NCBI GenBank assembly: GCA_003245715.1
Contig: QKCJ01000003.1
Location: 1 to 51,916, forward strand
From: a bacterium
GTDB taxonomy: Bacteria > Planctomycetota > SZUA-567
Direction: 5' to 3'
Length of the DNA stretch: 51,916 nt
Numbering within the stretch: the first letter of the stretch is position 1; every line of letters starts with the position of its first letter. The translations under genes were made by a program, and so were the position numbers. Below the pieces are notes generated by a model that saw only the letters and a program-made list of their open reading frames with translations, did no database searches and was not told the origin of the DNA. This document shows positions 26,556-34,939 of the stretch, one piece after another.

Positions 26556-27908
26556 CTATGCTTCAGGCATGAAGCCTCCTGTCTCGCGTATTTTATTCTG
26601 GATTTTTTTAACGTCAACCTTACGAACATCTGCAGCAGTGTTTTTTGCTGCATCAGCCGCCGCAATACCTGCCGCTTCCCCCATCGACATGCAGGAAGGC
26701 ATTATTCTGACTGCGCTGTTTGCAGCGCGGTCGGTACTTATTGAACGCCCGGCAACAAGCAGATTGCTGACACCTTTTGGAAGTAACGAGCGGTACGGGA
26801 TGCCATGGAACTCGCCCTTACTGTAGCTGTTTTCCTGCATCTCCGTGTGCCATTTCCATGTACCTGCCCTCTCCATTTCGCGTTTTTTAAGCGACGGGTG
26901 GATATCGACCATAAAGCAGTTAAAGGCGATTTCATCTGAGAAACGCTGGCGGTTTTTATGATCCTGCCAGTTGAGTAAATAGTCGCCGACAATGCGTCTG
27001 GTTTCGCGTATCCCCATCAGCGGGGCGGTGCAGAAAATCGAGGCATTGGCGAAGGCTTTGGGGAAGGTTTCTTTCAGTAAGGTCAGAATTTCAACAGCCA
27101 GTTCACGTCCATCAATCAGGGCCTTGGTTATGTTTCTGGGGTCGGTGTTGTCGACATTCCATAAATGACCGGAATTACAAACCCATAGGTTGTCAAATAT
27201 TTTATTGCCAAGGCCAAGGTAGTTGTCCTTTATGCGCGGATAGGCCGGGTTGTTCCAGACATTACCCCTCCAGTCGCCGGCTTTTTCCTGTTCCTCTTTG
27301 AGTGCAGCTTCGTTAATATTTACCAGAGTATAACAATGGCTGGCCGGCTGTACATCTCCGGTTTCATCGCCATACTCAAACTCTGCACCCGCCCAGGCCG
27401 CCAGATCCGCATCGCCCGTGCAGTCGATAAACACTGAAGCTTCAATTACGCTGATACCGGCTTTGTTGGCAACGTGTACTGAAGTTAGCCGAGTCTGTCC
27501 TGATGCCTGCTCACAATCTTTGCTGATACCGGCAACAGTCGTGTTAAAGAGAAATTCGACCCCGTTGTCGCTAAGCATACGGTCGCAGACCAGTTTTAAT
27601 TTTTCCGGGTTTATATAAAGATTTTTCTGCAAACAGTCTTTCTCGGCATTACCCTCCCAGCAATCATCAATGATTTTGCGGCACAGGCCAGAGTGGATAA
27701 TCTCCTGTTGGTTATGGGCGCCACACCACACCGGGACAAGCCCCATCGTCGCCATTCCGCCCAGAGCGCCTGTCGCTTCAAGCAGTAATACCCGACTGCC
27801 TTCGCGGGCTGCACCAACTGCCGCGCAGACACCGGTAAGCCCCCCGCCTGCCACAATAACATCATATTTATCCGCCGAAACCTGCACATTAATTGTCTGC
27901 TGAGCCAT
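26556..27908 (-). CDS. FAD-dependent oxidoreductase (FAD_oxidored, PF12831-like)
   Basis: Residues 15-50 form the Rossmann dinucleotide fold, with VIVAGGGLTGVCAA (18-30) and LLLEATGALGGMA. VFIDCTGDADLAAWAGAEF and the late NLLVAGRSISTDRAANSAVRIMPSCMSMGEAAG are the hallmark segments of the PF12831 group. The protein is 450 residues, the usual length, with no signal peptide. AAGG stands 9 bases before the start. Members are common beside glycan-degradation genes in Lentisphaerota and Bacteroidetes, but the substrate is mostly unknown. It is divergent from the PocR-AraC regulator, and the regulatory repeats between them suggest direct control. Confidence 0.88.
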   Translation of the reverse strand: MAQQTINVQVSADKYDVIVAGGGLTGVCAAVGAAREGSRVLLLEATGALGGMATMGLVPVWCGAHNQQEIIHSGLCRKIIDDCWEGNAEKDCLQKNLYINPEKLKLVCDRMLSDNGVEFLFNTTVAGISKDCEQASGQTRLTSVHVANKAGISVIEASVFIDCTGDADLAAWAGAEFEYGDETGDVQPASHCYTLVNINEAALKEEQEKAGDWRGNVWNNPAYPRIKDNYLGLGNKIFDNLWVCNSGHLWNVDNTDPRNITKALIDGRELAVEILTLLKETFPKAFANASIFCTAPLMGIRETRRIVGDYLLNWQDHKNRQRFSDEIAFNCFMVDIHPSLKKREMERAGTWKWHTEMQENSYSKGEFHGIPYRSLLPKGVSNLLVAGRSISTDRAANSAVRIMPSCMSMGEAAGIAAADAAKNTAADVRKVDVKKIQNKIRETGGFMPEA

Positions 27909-27973
27909 TGTTTTATCCTTGTTATATTATTTGAAATTTAAACCGAAATTAAATAATTATCTTTCCTGCTGTA

Positions 27974-28037
27974 TTTATACAACAATCCGGACGCTTTTTG
28001 TTAGAAACCAGACGCTGATCTTATTGACTGAGACGCT
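27974..28037. promoter_or_regulatory. Three 21-bp-spaced direct repeats between the FAD oxidoreductase and AraC/PocR genes
   Basis: The hexamer GACGCT occurs at 27990, 28011 and 28032, each start exactly 21 bases apart. Two helical turns is the spacing typical of tandem AraC-family sites. On the minus strand the nearest copy falls in the -35 region of a TATAAA -10 element (27974-27979) that lacks a good -35 hexamer, as expected for an activated promoter. The third copy lies about 20 bases before the regulator start, so autoregulation is possible. Confidence 0.6.
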
Positions 28038-28058
28038 AATTTAAGGTAAGATAAGTTC

Positions 28059-28862
28059 ATGGAAAATTATTCGCAAGAAATGATAAGGCAGATTATTTCT
28101 CTGCTGGAAGACGGCAGCAAGGTGATTGGGCTAAAGCTCTGTTTCCGGCATATTGACCTTACCATGGGGCTGCCGGCAAAGTGGCGTCTTCATGTTGTTC
28201 CAGCCTGTCTTGTACATAAGAATAATCCTGCTGAAGAGGGTACCTGCATTAATTTTGCCGAGGATGCCACCAACCGCGACATGGCACTTAACCCTGATGG
28301 CATGCTCCGTAAATGTCCCTTTGGCTATCTTGATATTCTTACACCTGTTATTGTTGACGGGATTTATGCCGGTCCGCTTTTTGCCGGGCCGTGCTGGCTT
28401 GAGGACGCTCCGCCGCCTCATGAATCGCTGGTTGTTCCACCGGACAAGGCGTGGCTTTTGCAACGGCTTAGTATGCTTAACTGTATAGCCATGCGTATTG
28501 CTCATATTATGCGCTCTGTTGACAGTACGCCAAAGTTAAAACGCAGGCAGGTTATAATTGGTTATATTCAGGAGCATCTGCATGAGGAGGTTACTCTTGA
28601 GGGTATGGCCGGGGCATTGAATCTTTCGCCTTCACGGACTACTCACTTAGTGAAAGAGATCTTCGATACTAGTTTACCGCTTCTGGCCAGGCAGCAGAAG
28701 TTATTGAGTTCACTTGCTGACCTGGTTTCTACAGATCAGCCAATTGGTGATATTTCGCGTAAATATGGTTTTCTGGATCAGAATTATTTTTCGCGGATTT
28801 TCAGTGAAAGCTTTGGTCTGAGTCCCAAAAAATACCGCCTGACCCACAACAATGATGCCTGA
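28059..28862 (+). CDS. PocR-domain AraC-family regulator
   Basis: The N-terminal 150 residues match the PocR ligand-sensing domain: spaced cysteines (Cys50, Cys63, Cys86), DGMLRKCPFGYLDILTP and the GIYAGPLFAGPC strand. PocR domains sense small hydrocarbon or polyol derivatives and may hold a metal or redox centre. The C-terminal 100 residues carry the two AraC HTH motifs (GALNLSPSRTTHLVKEIF and YGFLDQNYFSRIFSESFG). The 267-residue length is normal. It is divergent from the FAD oxidoreductase gene and has the GACGCT repeats in between, so I infer that it activates that gene. No clear ribosome-binding site was found beyond a GGTAAG 18 bases upstream. Confidence 0.85.
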   Translation: MENYSQEMIRQIISLLEDGSKVIGLKLCFRHIDLTMGLPAKWRLHVVPACLVHKNNPAEEGTCINFAEDATNRDMALNPDGMLRKCPFGYLDILTPVIVDGIYAGPLFAGPCWLEDAPPPHESLVVPPDKAWLLQRLSMLNCIAMRIAHIMRSVDSTPKLKRRQVIIGYIQEHLHEEVTLEGMAGALNLSPSRTTHLVKEIFDTSLPLLARQQKLLSSLADLVSTDQPIGDISRKYGFLDQNYFSRIFSESFGLSPKKYRLTHNNDA

Positions 28863-28919
28863 GTTTATGTTGCAGGTACCGGTTTGATCTGTATTATCAG
28901 ATACCGTTCTGTTCTTGAA

Positions 28920-30209
28920 TTACTCAGCCTTTTGCGCGATAACTGAAACGCCGTCAGGGATAACGGCGATGGAAGCCTGAACGCCGGCTAGCTCGTCAGC
29001 CCGCTTCAGGGCTTCAGGCATGGTCGCGGCGTATTCCATGTGCATATCCCTGATAATTCCTGCCTGTTCGGGTTCACTTACCATAATGACTTTGAACTTG
29101 CTGAGTATCCGTGCCAGCACCTGCGCCTCCCACTGGTCGGCAACGGTCTCATCCTGTGGTACGGCTTCAATCTCTTTGAGAAGCTTGGCTGGCGTCTCTG
29201 CTTCAGCCAACTGCCTGTAAAAAGACTTGCCGCCATGCCCGTCAGCACATGAAGCGCACATGATAATAACCCCGCCCTCGCGGCACACGCTCTCAGCCGC
29301 GCTCATGCCTTTTACCGACTGGTAAATGTTCTGGTCAAGCGGATAGCCACCGTTACTGGTTATAACAATATCAGATTCAGGAACTTTTATGCGGCAGAGG
29401 TCTTTGAGAAACTCACAACCAGAGAGATGCGCTTTTTCAGGATCACCGGCAACTGCGTGAATGACTTTTTTCTCTGAGTCGATTATGACGTTGATAATGA
29501 ATCTGAGCTTGGCGGCCTGAGCTGCAAAGAGCATATCCCGGTGTAGCGGATTATTCTCCAGAATCCCGGCGCGTGCATAGGGACTGGCTATAAATTTCGC
29601 GCAGTGGTTGCCCATGACCGTGCGTTCTGAGGCAATGCCCGGAAGAATGCTTTTGCGCCCGCCGGAGAAACCGGCAAAGAAGTGCGGCTCGATAAATCCT
29701 TCAGAGATAAGAAGATCTGTTTCTACTGCCGCGCGGTTGATTTTAAGCTCCCCACCGGAAGGCAGGGTGCCAAGCGACCGCATATTATCTTCATCCTGAC
29801 AGTCGTGGATGATGAACTTTTCCCGCTTTACAATATCCTCGCCGAATTTATGGACAAGTTCTTCAACTGTGGTTCCCCGGTGGCAGCCGGTGGCGATGAG
29901 GATCTTGATCTCAATCTCCGGATTGGCGGTGCGCAGCCTCTTTAGCAGTTCGGGAAATATAACCTTGCTTGGGACGGGGCGGGTATGGTCGCTGGCAATA
30001 ATAACAGCATTTTTTGCTTTTGCGGCAAGCTCTTCAACCGGGCATGACGCGACAGGATTTGTAAACGCTACGGAAACCAGTTCAGTCTCTGATTTGTCAG
30101 CGCAAAATTCACCCGCGCCCGATTCATAAATTCCTTTCAGGCGGCTGGCATCAGCTTCACCGGTGATCTCACTCTTGCCAAAAGGTAAAGAAAAAACTGT
30201 CTTGCTCAT
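28920..30209 (-). CDS. larA: Nickel-pincer lactate racemase family protein (LarA)
   Basis: The sequence carries the LarA active-site pattern: SDHTRPVPS (Asp74, Arg77), ATGCHRG (His110), EPHFFAGFSGGRKS (His176, Lys186) and GNH (His202). These line up with His108, His174, Lys184 and His200 of the lactobacillar enzyme by a constant shift of two. Lys186 would bind the nickel-pincer cofactor. The length, 429 residues, is normal. LarA homologues racemise or epimerise various 2-hydroxy acids, so lactate is only one possible substrate. The cofactor-making genes larB, larC and larE are not in the window. GGAG stands 7 bases before the start, and a strong promoter lies upstream. Confidence 0.9.
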   Translation of the reverse strand: MSKTVFSLPFGKSEITGEADASRLKGIYESGAGEFCADKSETELVSVAFTNPVASCPVEELAAKAKNAVIIASDHTRPVPSKVIFPELLKRLRTANPEIEIKILIATGCHRGTTVEELVHKFGEDIVKREKFIIHDCQDEDNMRSLGTLPSGGELKINRAAVETDLLISEGFIEPHFFAGFSGGRKSILPGIASERTVMGNHCAKFIASPYARAGILENNPLHRDMLFAAQAAKLRFIINVIIDSEKKVIHAVAGDPEKAHLSGCEFLKDLCRIKVPESDIVITSNGGYPLDQNIYQSVKGMSAAESVCREGGVIIMCASCADGHGGKSFYRQLAEAETPAKLLKEIEAVPQDETVADQWEAQVLARILSKFKVIMVSEPEQAGIIRDMHMEYAATMPEALKRADELAGVQASIAVIPDGVSVIAQKAE

Positions 30210-30327
30210 ACCATTCTCCGTTATTCTGGTTGTATTGGGGAGGTATGGCGTTTAACAGGTTGAAACCTCAAATATTTGCCCGCGTTGTCCTGCCCGTGTG
30301 AAAAACTAATTTGCCTGCACAGAAAAT

Positions 30328-30355
30328 ATTATATCTTGCCCTTGGGGTAAGTCAA
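30328..30355 (-). promoter_or_regulatory. Sigma-70 promoter of larA
   Basis: Read on the minus strand: TTGACT (30355-30350), a 16-base spacer and a perfect TATAAT (30333-30328). Transcription would begin about 110 bases before the larA start, leaving a leader in which I recognise no known riboswitch. Confidence 0.65.
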
Positions 30356-30446
30356 TGATTGCCTGCTATCTGGTTATCATTAATCGTTTGTTTTGCACTG
30401 TTTATACGGGGCTAATTTATTGTAATATGATAAAAGCTGGTGGCGT

Positions 30447-31793
30447 TCAGGCTTTTGCCAGTTGTGCCTTGTAGTTGCGTTGTTTGAGAATCAGCCAGAA
30501 GATGCCGATTGCGCCGGCGATGATATCTGTTGCGAGCCTGAATTCAAAGACGCCGCTGATCCCCCAAAAATATCCGCCAATATAGGTAAGCGGGATCATC
30601 AGCACAACTACCCGCAGAGCATTGAGCAGTGCTGAGGATATCGGGTTGTGCATTCCGTTAAGGAAGAAAGTGCAGTAGCGGTGCGTCTCAACCATACCAT
30701 AGCCAAAGGAAACGATGCGCAGATAATGGATGAGGGTTTTGGCAACTTTCGGGTCATCAGTGAAAATCGCCGCCATCCAGGGCGCGGCAATGATGAAAAA
30801 CACCGTTGTCAGTGCACCGTAGACAAGGGCAAAGGTTATCGAAAACTTCTGCGCTTCATGTACACGGTCGAGACGGTTGGCGCCAAAGTTCTGACTGATA
30901 AAAGGCGTAAGGGACATTCCCAGCGCCATAGGGATCATAAAGGCAAACATTTCAAGACGGCTGGCTGCGCCGGTTGCGGCAACTGCAATCACGCCGTACT
31001 GGCTGATGATTTTGGTAACGACCATTACTGAGGCCGGGGTCATGACCATACTGGCAATACCGGGAATTGCAAAGAGCATGATCCGGCGGAAGGTCTTGTA
31101 GTAGCGGGAGAGTCTGATATCTGGCCAGGCCAGCAGAGGGTGTTTTTTGGTCAGAAGGTATATCATGTAGATTGCCGTGATGGCGTGGGAGATGCTTGTA
31201 GCCAGCGCCGCTCCGCGGATACCCATTTGCGGAAAACCAAAGTAGCCGAAGATCAGTAGCGGATCAAGGATGAGGTTTATGACTGTGCCTATTATCATGA
31301 TTATACTTGCATACTTTGAGCTGCCAACAGACATTAAAATGCCGCCGCCCAGAACCGGAACAACCATAAATAATGCGCCCGGAAACCAGTAGTACATATA
31401 TTCGCGCACCAGCGGCAGGACTTCAGGTGTTACGCCAAGGAGGAGAAAAAGGTTGTCAATCAAGACCGCACATACCGCCACAAGCAGCGCCATGCAGAGC
31501 ATGGTGAAGACCAAGCCGTGGGTTAGGAGTTTGGACGCTTCTTTAGTATTGCTTTTGCCGAGTTCAAATGAGGACAGGGTTGTGACGCTGGAACTTACTC
31601 CGCGTACAACACAGTTAAGAAGCATCACAACAGGGAATGAGAATCCCATTGCCGCCAGTGGCAGTGTCCCGAGCCGGGCGACAAACCAGGTATCAGCAAG
31701 GTTGTAGGCGTTCATGGCAAAGGTTCCGGCCAGCATTGGAACAGCCATCGAGAGCAAGGTTTTCGGAACGCTTTTGTGGGTTAGTACGGCCAT
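30447..31793 (-). CDS. MATE-family multidrug efflux protein
   Basis: The protein is 448 residues with about 12 transmembrane helices in two homologous halves, each opening with the MATE pattern. The first is PKTLLSMAVPMLAGTFAMNAYNLADTWFVARLG and the second starts near KTFRRIMLFAIPGIASMVMTPASV; both are described here by key residues (early Pro, NLADTWF). MATE proteins export cationic drugs or metabolites with Na+ or H+. It starts 2 bases after the stop of the TetR gene, so both are one transcript under TetR control. It is likely self-limited drug efflux; the drug is unknown. Confidence 0.92.
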   Translation of the reverse strand: MAVLTHKSVPKTLLSMAVPMLAGTFAMNAYNLADTWFVARLGTLPLAAMGFSFPVVMLLNCVVRGVSSSVTTLSSFELGKSNTKEASKLLTHGLVFTMLCMALLVAVCAVLIDNLFLLLGVTPEVLPLVREYMYYWFPGALFMVVPVLGGGILMSVGSSKYASIIMIIGTVINLILDPLLIFGYFGFPQMGIRGAALATSISHAITAIYMIYLLTKKHPLLAWPDIRLSRYYKTFRRIMLFAIPGIASMVMTPASVMVVTKIISQYGVIAVAATGAASRLEMFAFMIPMALGMSLTPFISQNFGANRLDRVHEAQKFSITFALVYGALTTVFFIIAAPWMAAIFTDDPKVAKTLIHYLRIVSFGYGMVETHRYCTFFLNGMHNPISSALLNALRVVVLMIPLTYIGGYFWGISGVFEFRLATDIIAGAIGIFWLILKQRNYKAQLAKA

Positions 31794-31795
31794 TA

Positions 31796-32440
31796 TCAGT
31801 CTGTTTCTTTCTCTGCGCGTTTGCGCAGCTGGAGTATTCCGGCGTAACTGAAATTAAAAATATGCTCGGCTATTTCCTCAATATCACCCTCGACAGGAGG
31901 ACGATGTGAAACTTGCTGCGTCGGCTTTTTATTTAGGCCGATATCAATGCACTGGGACTTGATACTCAGGCAGCAGAGTTTGATGTCTTTCAAGGCTACC
32001 TTGCTGCCGGCAATTTCCCTGACAATCCCTTCAAGATGCTCGCGGACAGGATCCAGAGATTTCTTCATTACTTCCCTGAGAATCATCTCGACATCACTTT
32101 TGTTGTTCTTGACAATATCAAATTCACGGTTTTGCGGATCAGCCACACGCCTGAAAAAAGATTGAATATGCCCCCTTAAACGTTCAGCAGCCGGAGCGTT
32201 CTGAGCAACACCGCCATCAACGGGGTACTTCTTTATCGCTTCAGTAAACTCTTTGCGCCAGGCTTTCTGGTAAAGTTTTTCCTTGCTGCCAAAATAATAA
32301 TTGATCGCCGCCTTGTTTGCACCAGCCAGACCTGTTATCTCGGCAACGCTACAGTCCGTGTAGCCTTTCTGGGCAAACATCTCACACGCAGCCTCAAGCA
32401 ATCTCTCTTTAGTGTCTTTGCCCCCTGCTTCTTCCTGCAT
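31796..32440 (-). CDS. TetR-family repressor with CerR-type C-terminal domain
   Basis: Residues 10-60 form the TetR HTH (TKERLLEAACEMFAQKGY and AGANKAAINYYFGSKEKLY). The C-terminal part resembles the CerR/DUF1956 ligand domain (NREFDIVKNNKSDVEMILREVM). AAGG stands 8 bases before the start. It precedes and nearly abuts the MATE gene, the usual layout for a repressor of its own efflux operon. A strong promoter and a 21-base-spaced ACGAT pair lie just upstream. Confidence 0.9.
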   Translation of the reverse strand: MQEEAGGKDTKERLLEAACEMFAQKGYTDCSVAEITGLAGANKAAINYYFGSKEKLYQKAWRKEFTEAIKKYPVDGGVAQNAPAAERLRGHIQSFFRRVADPQNREFDIVKNNKSDVEMILREVMKKSLDPVREHLEGIVREIAGSKVALKDIKLCCLSIKSQCIDIGLNKKPTQQVSHRPPVEGDIEEIAEHIFNFSYAGILQLRKRAEKETD

Positions 32441-32467
32441 CTTCTACCTTTCGCAAATAGATATTTG

Positions 32468-32514
32468 AAACGATCATTTAAAATAACTGTACGATATATT
32501 TTATGGTTTGTCAA
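32468..32514 (-). promoter_or_regulatory. Promoter and possible operator of the TetR-MATE operon
   Basis: On the minus strand TTGACA (32514-32509) and TACAGT (32491-32486) stand 17 bases apart. The near-palindrome AAACGATCATTT (32468-32479) covers the start of transcription. ACGAT is repeated at 32470 and 32491, 21 bases apart. These are candidate TetR-binding elements. Confidence 0.55.
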
Positions 32515-32853
32515 GGCTAAATAAGTTCAGGGTTTTTGCTGTTGACTGCGGCAGTGTTTGTTTGCATTAAAATGTAGCCGGGCGATAAATCTGCCGGTTT
32601 TTTATCGTGTTTGGCACATTTTTCCGTTTGTCTGAGCGGACTTAAGGAGGGATTGCGGGAATATATATTTTATTTAACACAAGGGGGTGTTTAAGTAACC
32701 TCCGAGCAGACAAGCGGTTATGTGTTGTTGCCGTGGAGCTGGATATGCTGGAGGACTATTTCCGGCAGAGGCTGAACTTGTTGGTACTGTTATTGATAAA
32801 TGAATGGAAACGTATTGACGTCAGGTGGTTATGTCTGAAAGAAAGGAATTATC
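32515..32853. other. Long intergenic region before the 240-aa gene
   Basis: About 340 bases with no recognised gene. It holds a possible hairpin CGATAAA...TTTATCG (around 32582-32607), a small dyad AACAC/GTGTT near 32680, and two short open frames of 27 codons (from 32720) and 45 codons (from 32745, overlapping the next start). I cannot support either as a gene. The length suggests a long 5' leader for the 240-residue protein. Confidence 0.3.
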
Positions 32854-33576
32854 ATGACAGCAGCAATCTCAGGCAGTAACAGTGTTACTCTGACCCAGCA
32901 GGCCGCGGCAATTGACGAGAGTTTGTCGCAGCGTGTCGGGGTTTTATTAAAGCGCGCCGGAATCAGCATTGAGGGCGATGGGCCGGTTGAGCTGAGCCTT
33001 GACAGTAGCGGGGAGTTGATTGTCGGCGGTGATGTTACCAATAAGGACGCAATTTTTTCTGCTCTTGGTGATGATACGCGTCTTAAGAATCTTCTGAAAG
33101 CGCAGATGATTACTCAGGAGCAGCAGGCTGAAAGTTCTGACAGTGCTGTTGATGACGGAAGTGTTGCCGGTGTTAGTAAAGAAGCTCTTGCGGAACTTTG
33201 GAGTACGATTAAAGAGGATCCTGACGGTGAGGAAATTCTTGAGAAGGTTGTGACCAAGTTGCAGGTGCTTGATGCTCTGGGGGTGGATTATGAAGGCGAG
33301 GTTGATGTGCAGTCGATTCTCTCAAGTAACAGCGACAAGGAATACTACAAGAGTCTGGCAATGTCTTTGCAAGCAAGTACGCCATCAATTGTAAGTTATT
33401 TATCAGACAGCTCGGCAAGTGGAAGTTATTCTCTGGTTGATTACATGGGTTCTTCGCAAAACTCCGATCAGATGCTTGATTTTCTGACAATGGATACCAA
33501 CGCCGCCGTGGCCAAGGCTTACAGCCGGATCAATGCCGCATCGCAGAGTATTTCTACAATTAATTTTGATGCGTAG
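32854..33576 (+). CDS. Unknown protein, acidic, Ser-rich, no signal peptide
   Basis: AAGGA stands 7 bases before the ATG and a perfect terminator follows the stop, so the gene is expressed alone. The 240 residues are rich in Ser, Asp and Glu with few aromatic residues. The segment VELSLDSSGELIVGGDVTNKDAIFSAL (around 46-72; key D-x-x-G-x-L-x-V-x-G pattern) recalls a repeat-like motif seen in secreted or appendage-associated bacterial proteins. I cannot name a family. Secretion by a non-Sec route, for example a flagellar or type III-like system, is a speculation prompted only by its composition. No related gene is nearby. Confidence 0.65.
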   Translation: MTAAISGSNSVTLTQQAAAIDESLSQRVGVLLKRAGISIEGDGPVELSLDSSGELIVGGDVTNKDAIFSALGDDTRLKNLLKAQMITQEQQAESSDSAVDDGSVAGVSKEALAELWSTIKEDPDGEEILEKVVTKLQVLDALGVDYEGEVDVQSILSSNSDKEYYKSLAMSLQASTPSIVSYLSDSSASGSYSLVDYMGSSQNSDQMLDFLTMDTNAAVAKAYSRINAASQSISTINFDA

Positions 33577-33604
33577 TTTCTCTCAGAATACAGCTGATAA
33601 AAAT

Positions 33605-33630
33605 GCCCGGTCTTGTTCCGGGCTTTTTTT
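33605..33630. terminator. Bidirectional intrinsic terminator
   Basis: GCCCGG (33605-33610), a seven-base loop, CCGGGC (33618-33623) and seven T. The left flank AAAAAT gives a T-tract on the other strand, so it also serves the convergent U32 peptidase gene. Confidence 0.92.
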
Positions 33631-34858
33631 ATTGGTCTGCAGTATCCTCAGTGGCTTGTATGCGGCGGCGCAGCATTGCTGACGATGGAAGCTTTTCGCC
33701 CTCATAGCCGACGGCACATTCATTCTCCGGCCTGGCAACTTCCCAGGTTTTACCGGTTACCGATTCGGTTGAGGTAATTGTGATTTGTCCGCTCAAGCCC
33801 GCCGGCGCAATCCATTCAAGGATTTCTCCAACCCGGAACGGGTTTTTGACAAAGATATTGCCATTCTCAAGCACATAGCCGCAGAACTCATGTGTCATCA
33901 TGTATCCGTTAGGTGTCTGCAGGTCTTCCGGCGAATCAGCAGGATAGCCAAAGGCAAAGCCGGTCGAGAACGCGCGATGGCTGACAGCCTGCAGCTCGTT
34001 AATCAGGCTCAGGTCAAAGCAGTAATTCTCAGGATCGGCGGAGTAGCTGTCGAGTGCGGTGCGGTAGGCGCGGACAACCGTTGCCACATAATACTCGCTC
34101 TTCATCCGGCCTTCAATTTTCAGTGAGCAGACACCGCTCTTTATTATTTCCGGGATGTGTTCAATCAGGCAGAGGTCTTTACTGCCGAGCAAAACAGTCT
34201 CACGGCCGTTTTCAATCACCGGGATATATTCATTGGGGCGCTTCTTCTCGACAAGATGGTAATCCCAGCGGCAGGCGTGTTTGCATTTGCCGCGGGAACC
34301 GCTGTGGCCGGTCATGTAGGCTGAAAGCAGGCAGCGCCCGGAGACAGCCACGCACATTGCGCCGTGAATAAAAATCTCAACCTCGGTCTGTGCTTTGTCG
34401 GCGATTTCATATGCCATTGAAAGTTCGCACTCACGCGCTAGAACCACCCGTTCAGCGCCCGCATCCTTCCAGAACTTTGCCGCCCGCCAGTTGGCAACGC
34501 CCATCTGGGTAGAAATATGAACCGGTATCTGCGGAGCAAATTCCTTAATCAGCGAAATAACCCCGGCATCACCGGCAATTATCGCGTCAATGCCAAGATC
34601 GGCAACCGCCTTAAGCCACTCGGTTATCGCTTCAAGTTCATTATTGAAAGCCATGATATTGAGCGCGATATAAAGTTTTTTGCCGCGTTCATTTTTCAGG
34701 GCGACCGCTTTTTTAAGGTCTGCAAGATCAAGCGCCGCTCCGTCAGGACGCATCGAAAAACCCGCCGCCCCGGCGTATACCGCATCCGCGCCATAATCAA
34801 AAGCAACCTGCATCTTGCGAAAAGTTCCGGCCGGAGCCAGTAGTTCCGGGATATTCAT
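33629..34858 (-). CDS. Peptidase U32 family protein
   Basis: The start at 34858 has AAGG 5 bases upstream and begins MNIPELLAPAGT, the conserved N-terminus of the family. The signature EIFIHGAMCVAVSGRCLLS is present, with later CKHACRWDY; these cysteines are conserved in U32 proteins and may hold a metal cluster. The length, 409 residues, matches the shorter YegQ/RlhA-like members. Many members, such as RlhA and TrhP, act in hydroxylation of RNA and not in proteolysis; which role applies here is not visible. It ends in the shared terminator and has an isolated promoter region. Confidence 0.88.
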   Translation of the reverse strand: MNIPELLAPAGTFRKMQVAFDYGADAVYAGAAGFSMRPDGAALDLADLKKAVALKNERGKKLYIALNIMAFNNELEAITEWLKAVADLGIDAIIAGDAGVISLIKEFAPQIPVHISTQMGVANWRAAKFWKDAGAERVVLARECELSMAYEIADKAQTEVEIFIHGAMCVAVSGRCLLSAYMTGHSGSRGKCKHACRWDYHLVEKKRPNEYIPVIENGRETVLLGSKDLCLIEHIPEIIKSGVCSLKIEGRMKSEYYVATVVRAYRTALDSYSADPENYCFDLSLINELQAVSHRAFSTGFAFGYPADSPEDLQTPNGYMMTHEFCGYVLENGNIFVKNPFRVGEILEWIAPAGLSGQITITSTESVTGKTWEVARPENECAVGYEGEKLPSSAMLRRRIQATEDTADQ

Positions 34859-34910
34859 AAAAACCTTTTTTAATTCCACATAATACGGTTAAACAAATTT
34901 TAAAATACAA

Positions 34911-34930
34911 GCCGCACATTCTACTGCGGC
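34911..34930 (-). terminator. Probable terminator of the extended SDR gene
   Basis: GCCGCA (34911-34916) pairs with TGCGGC (34925-34930) across an eight-base loop. The AT-rich flank gives a T-rich minus-strand tail. It lies ten bases beyond the end of the gene that stops at 34940. Confidence 0.5.
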
Positions 34931-34939
34931 GGGATATTT

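Noticed and set aside
32605..32630. Possible sigma-54 promoter before the 240-residue gene
   Set aside because: TGGCAC is present but the matching TTGC element at the right distance is missing.
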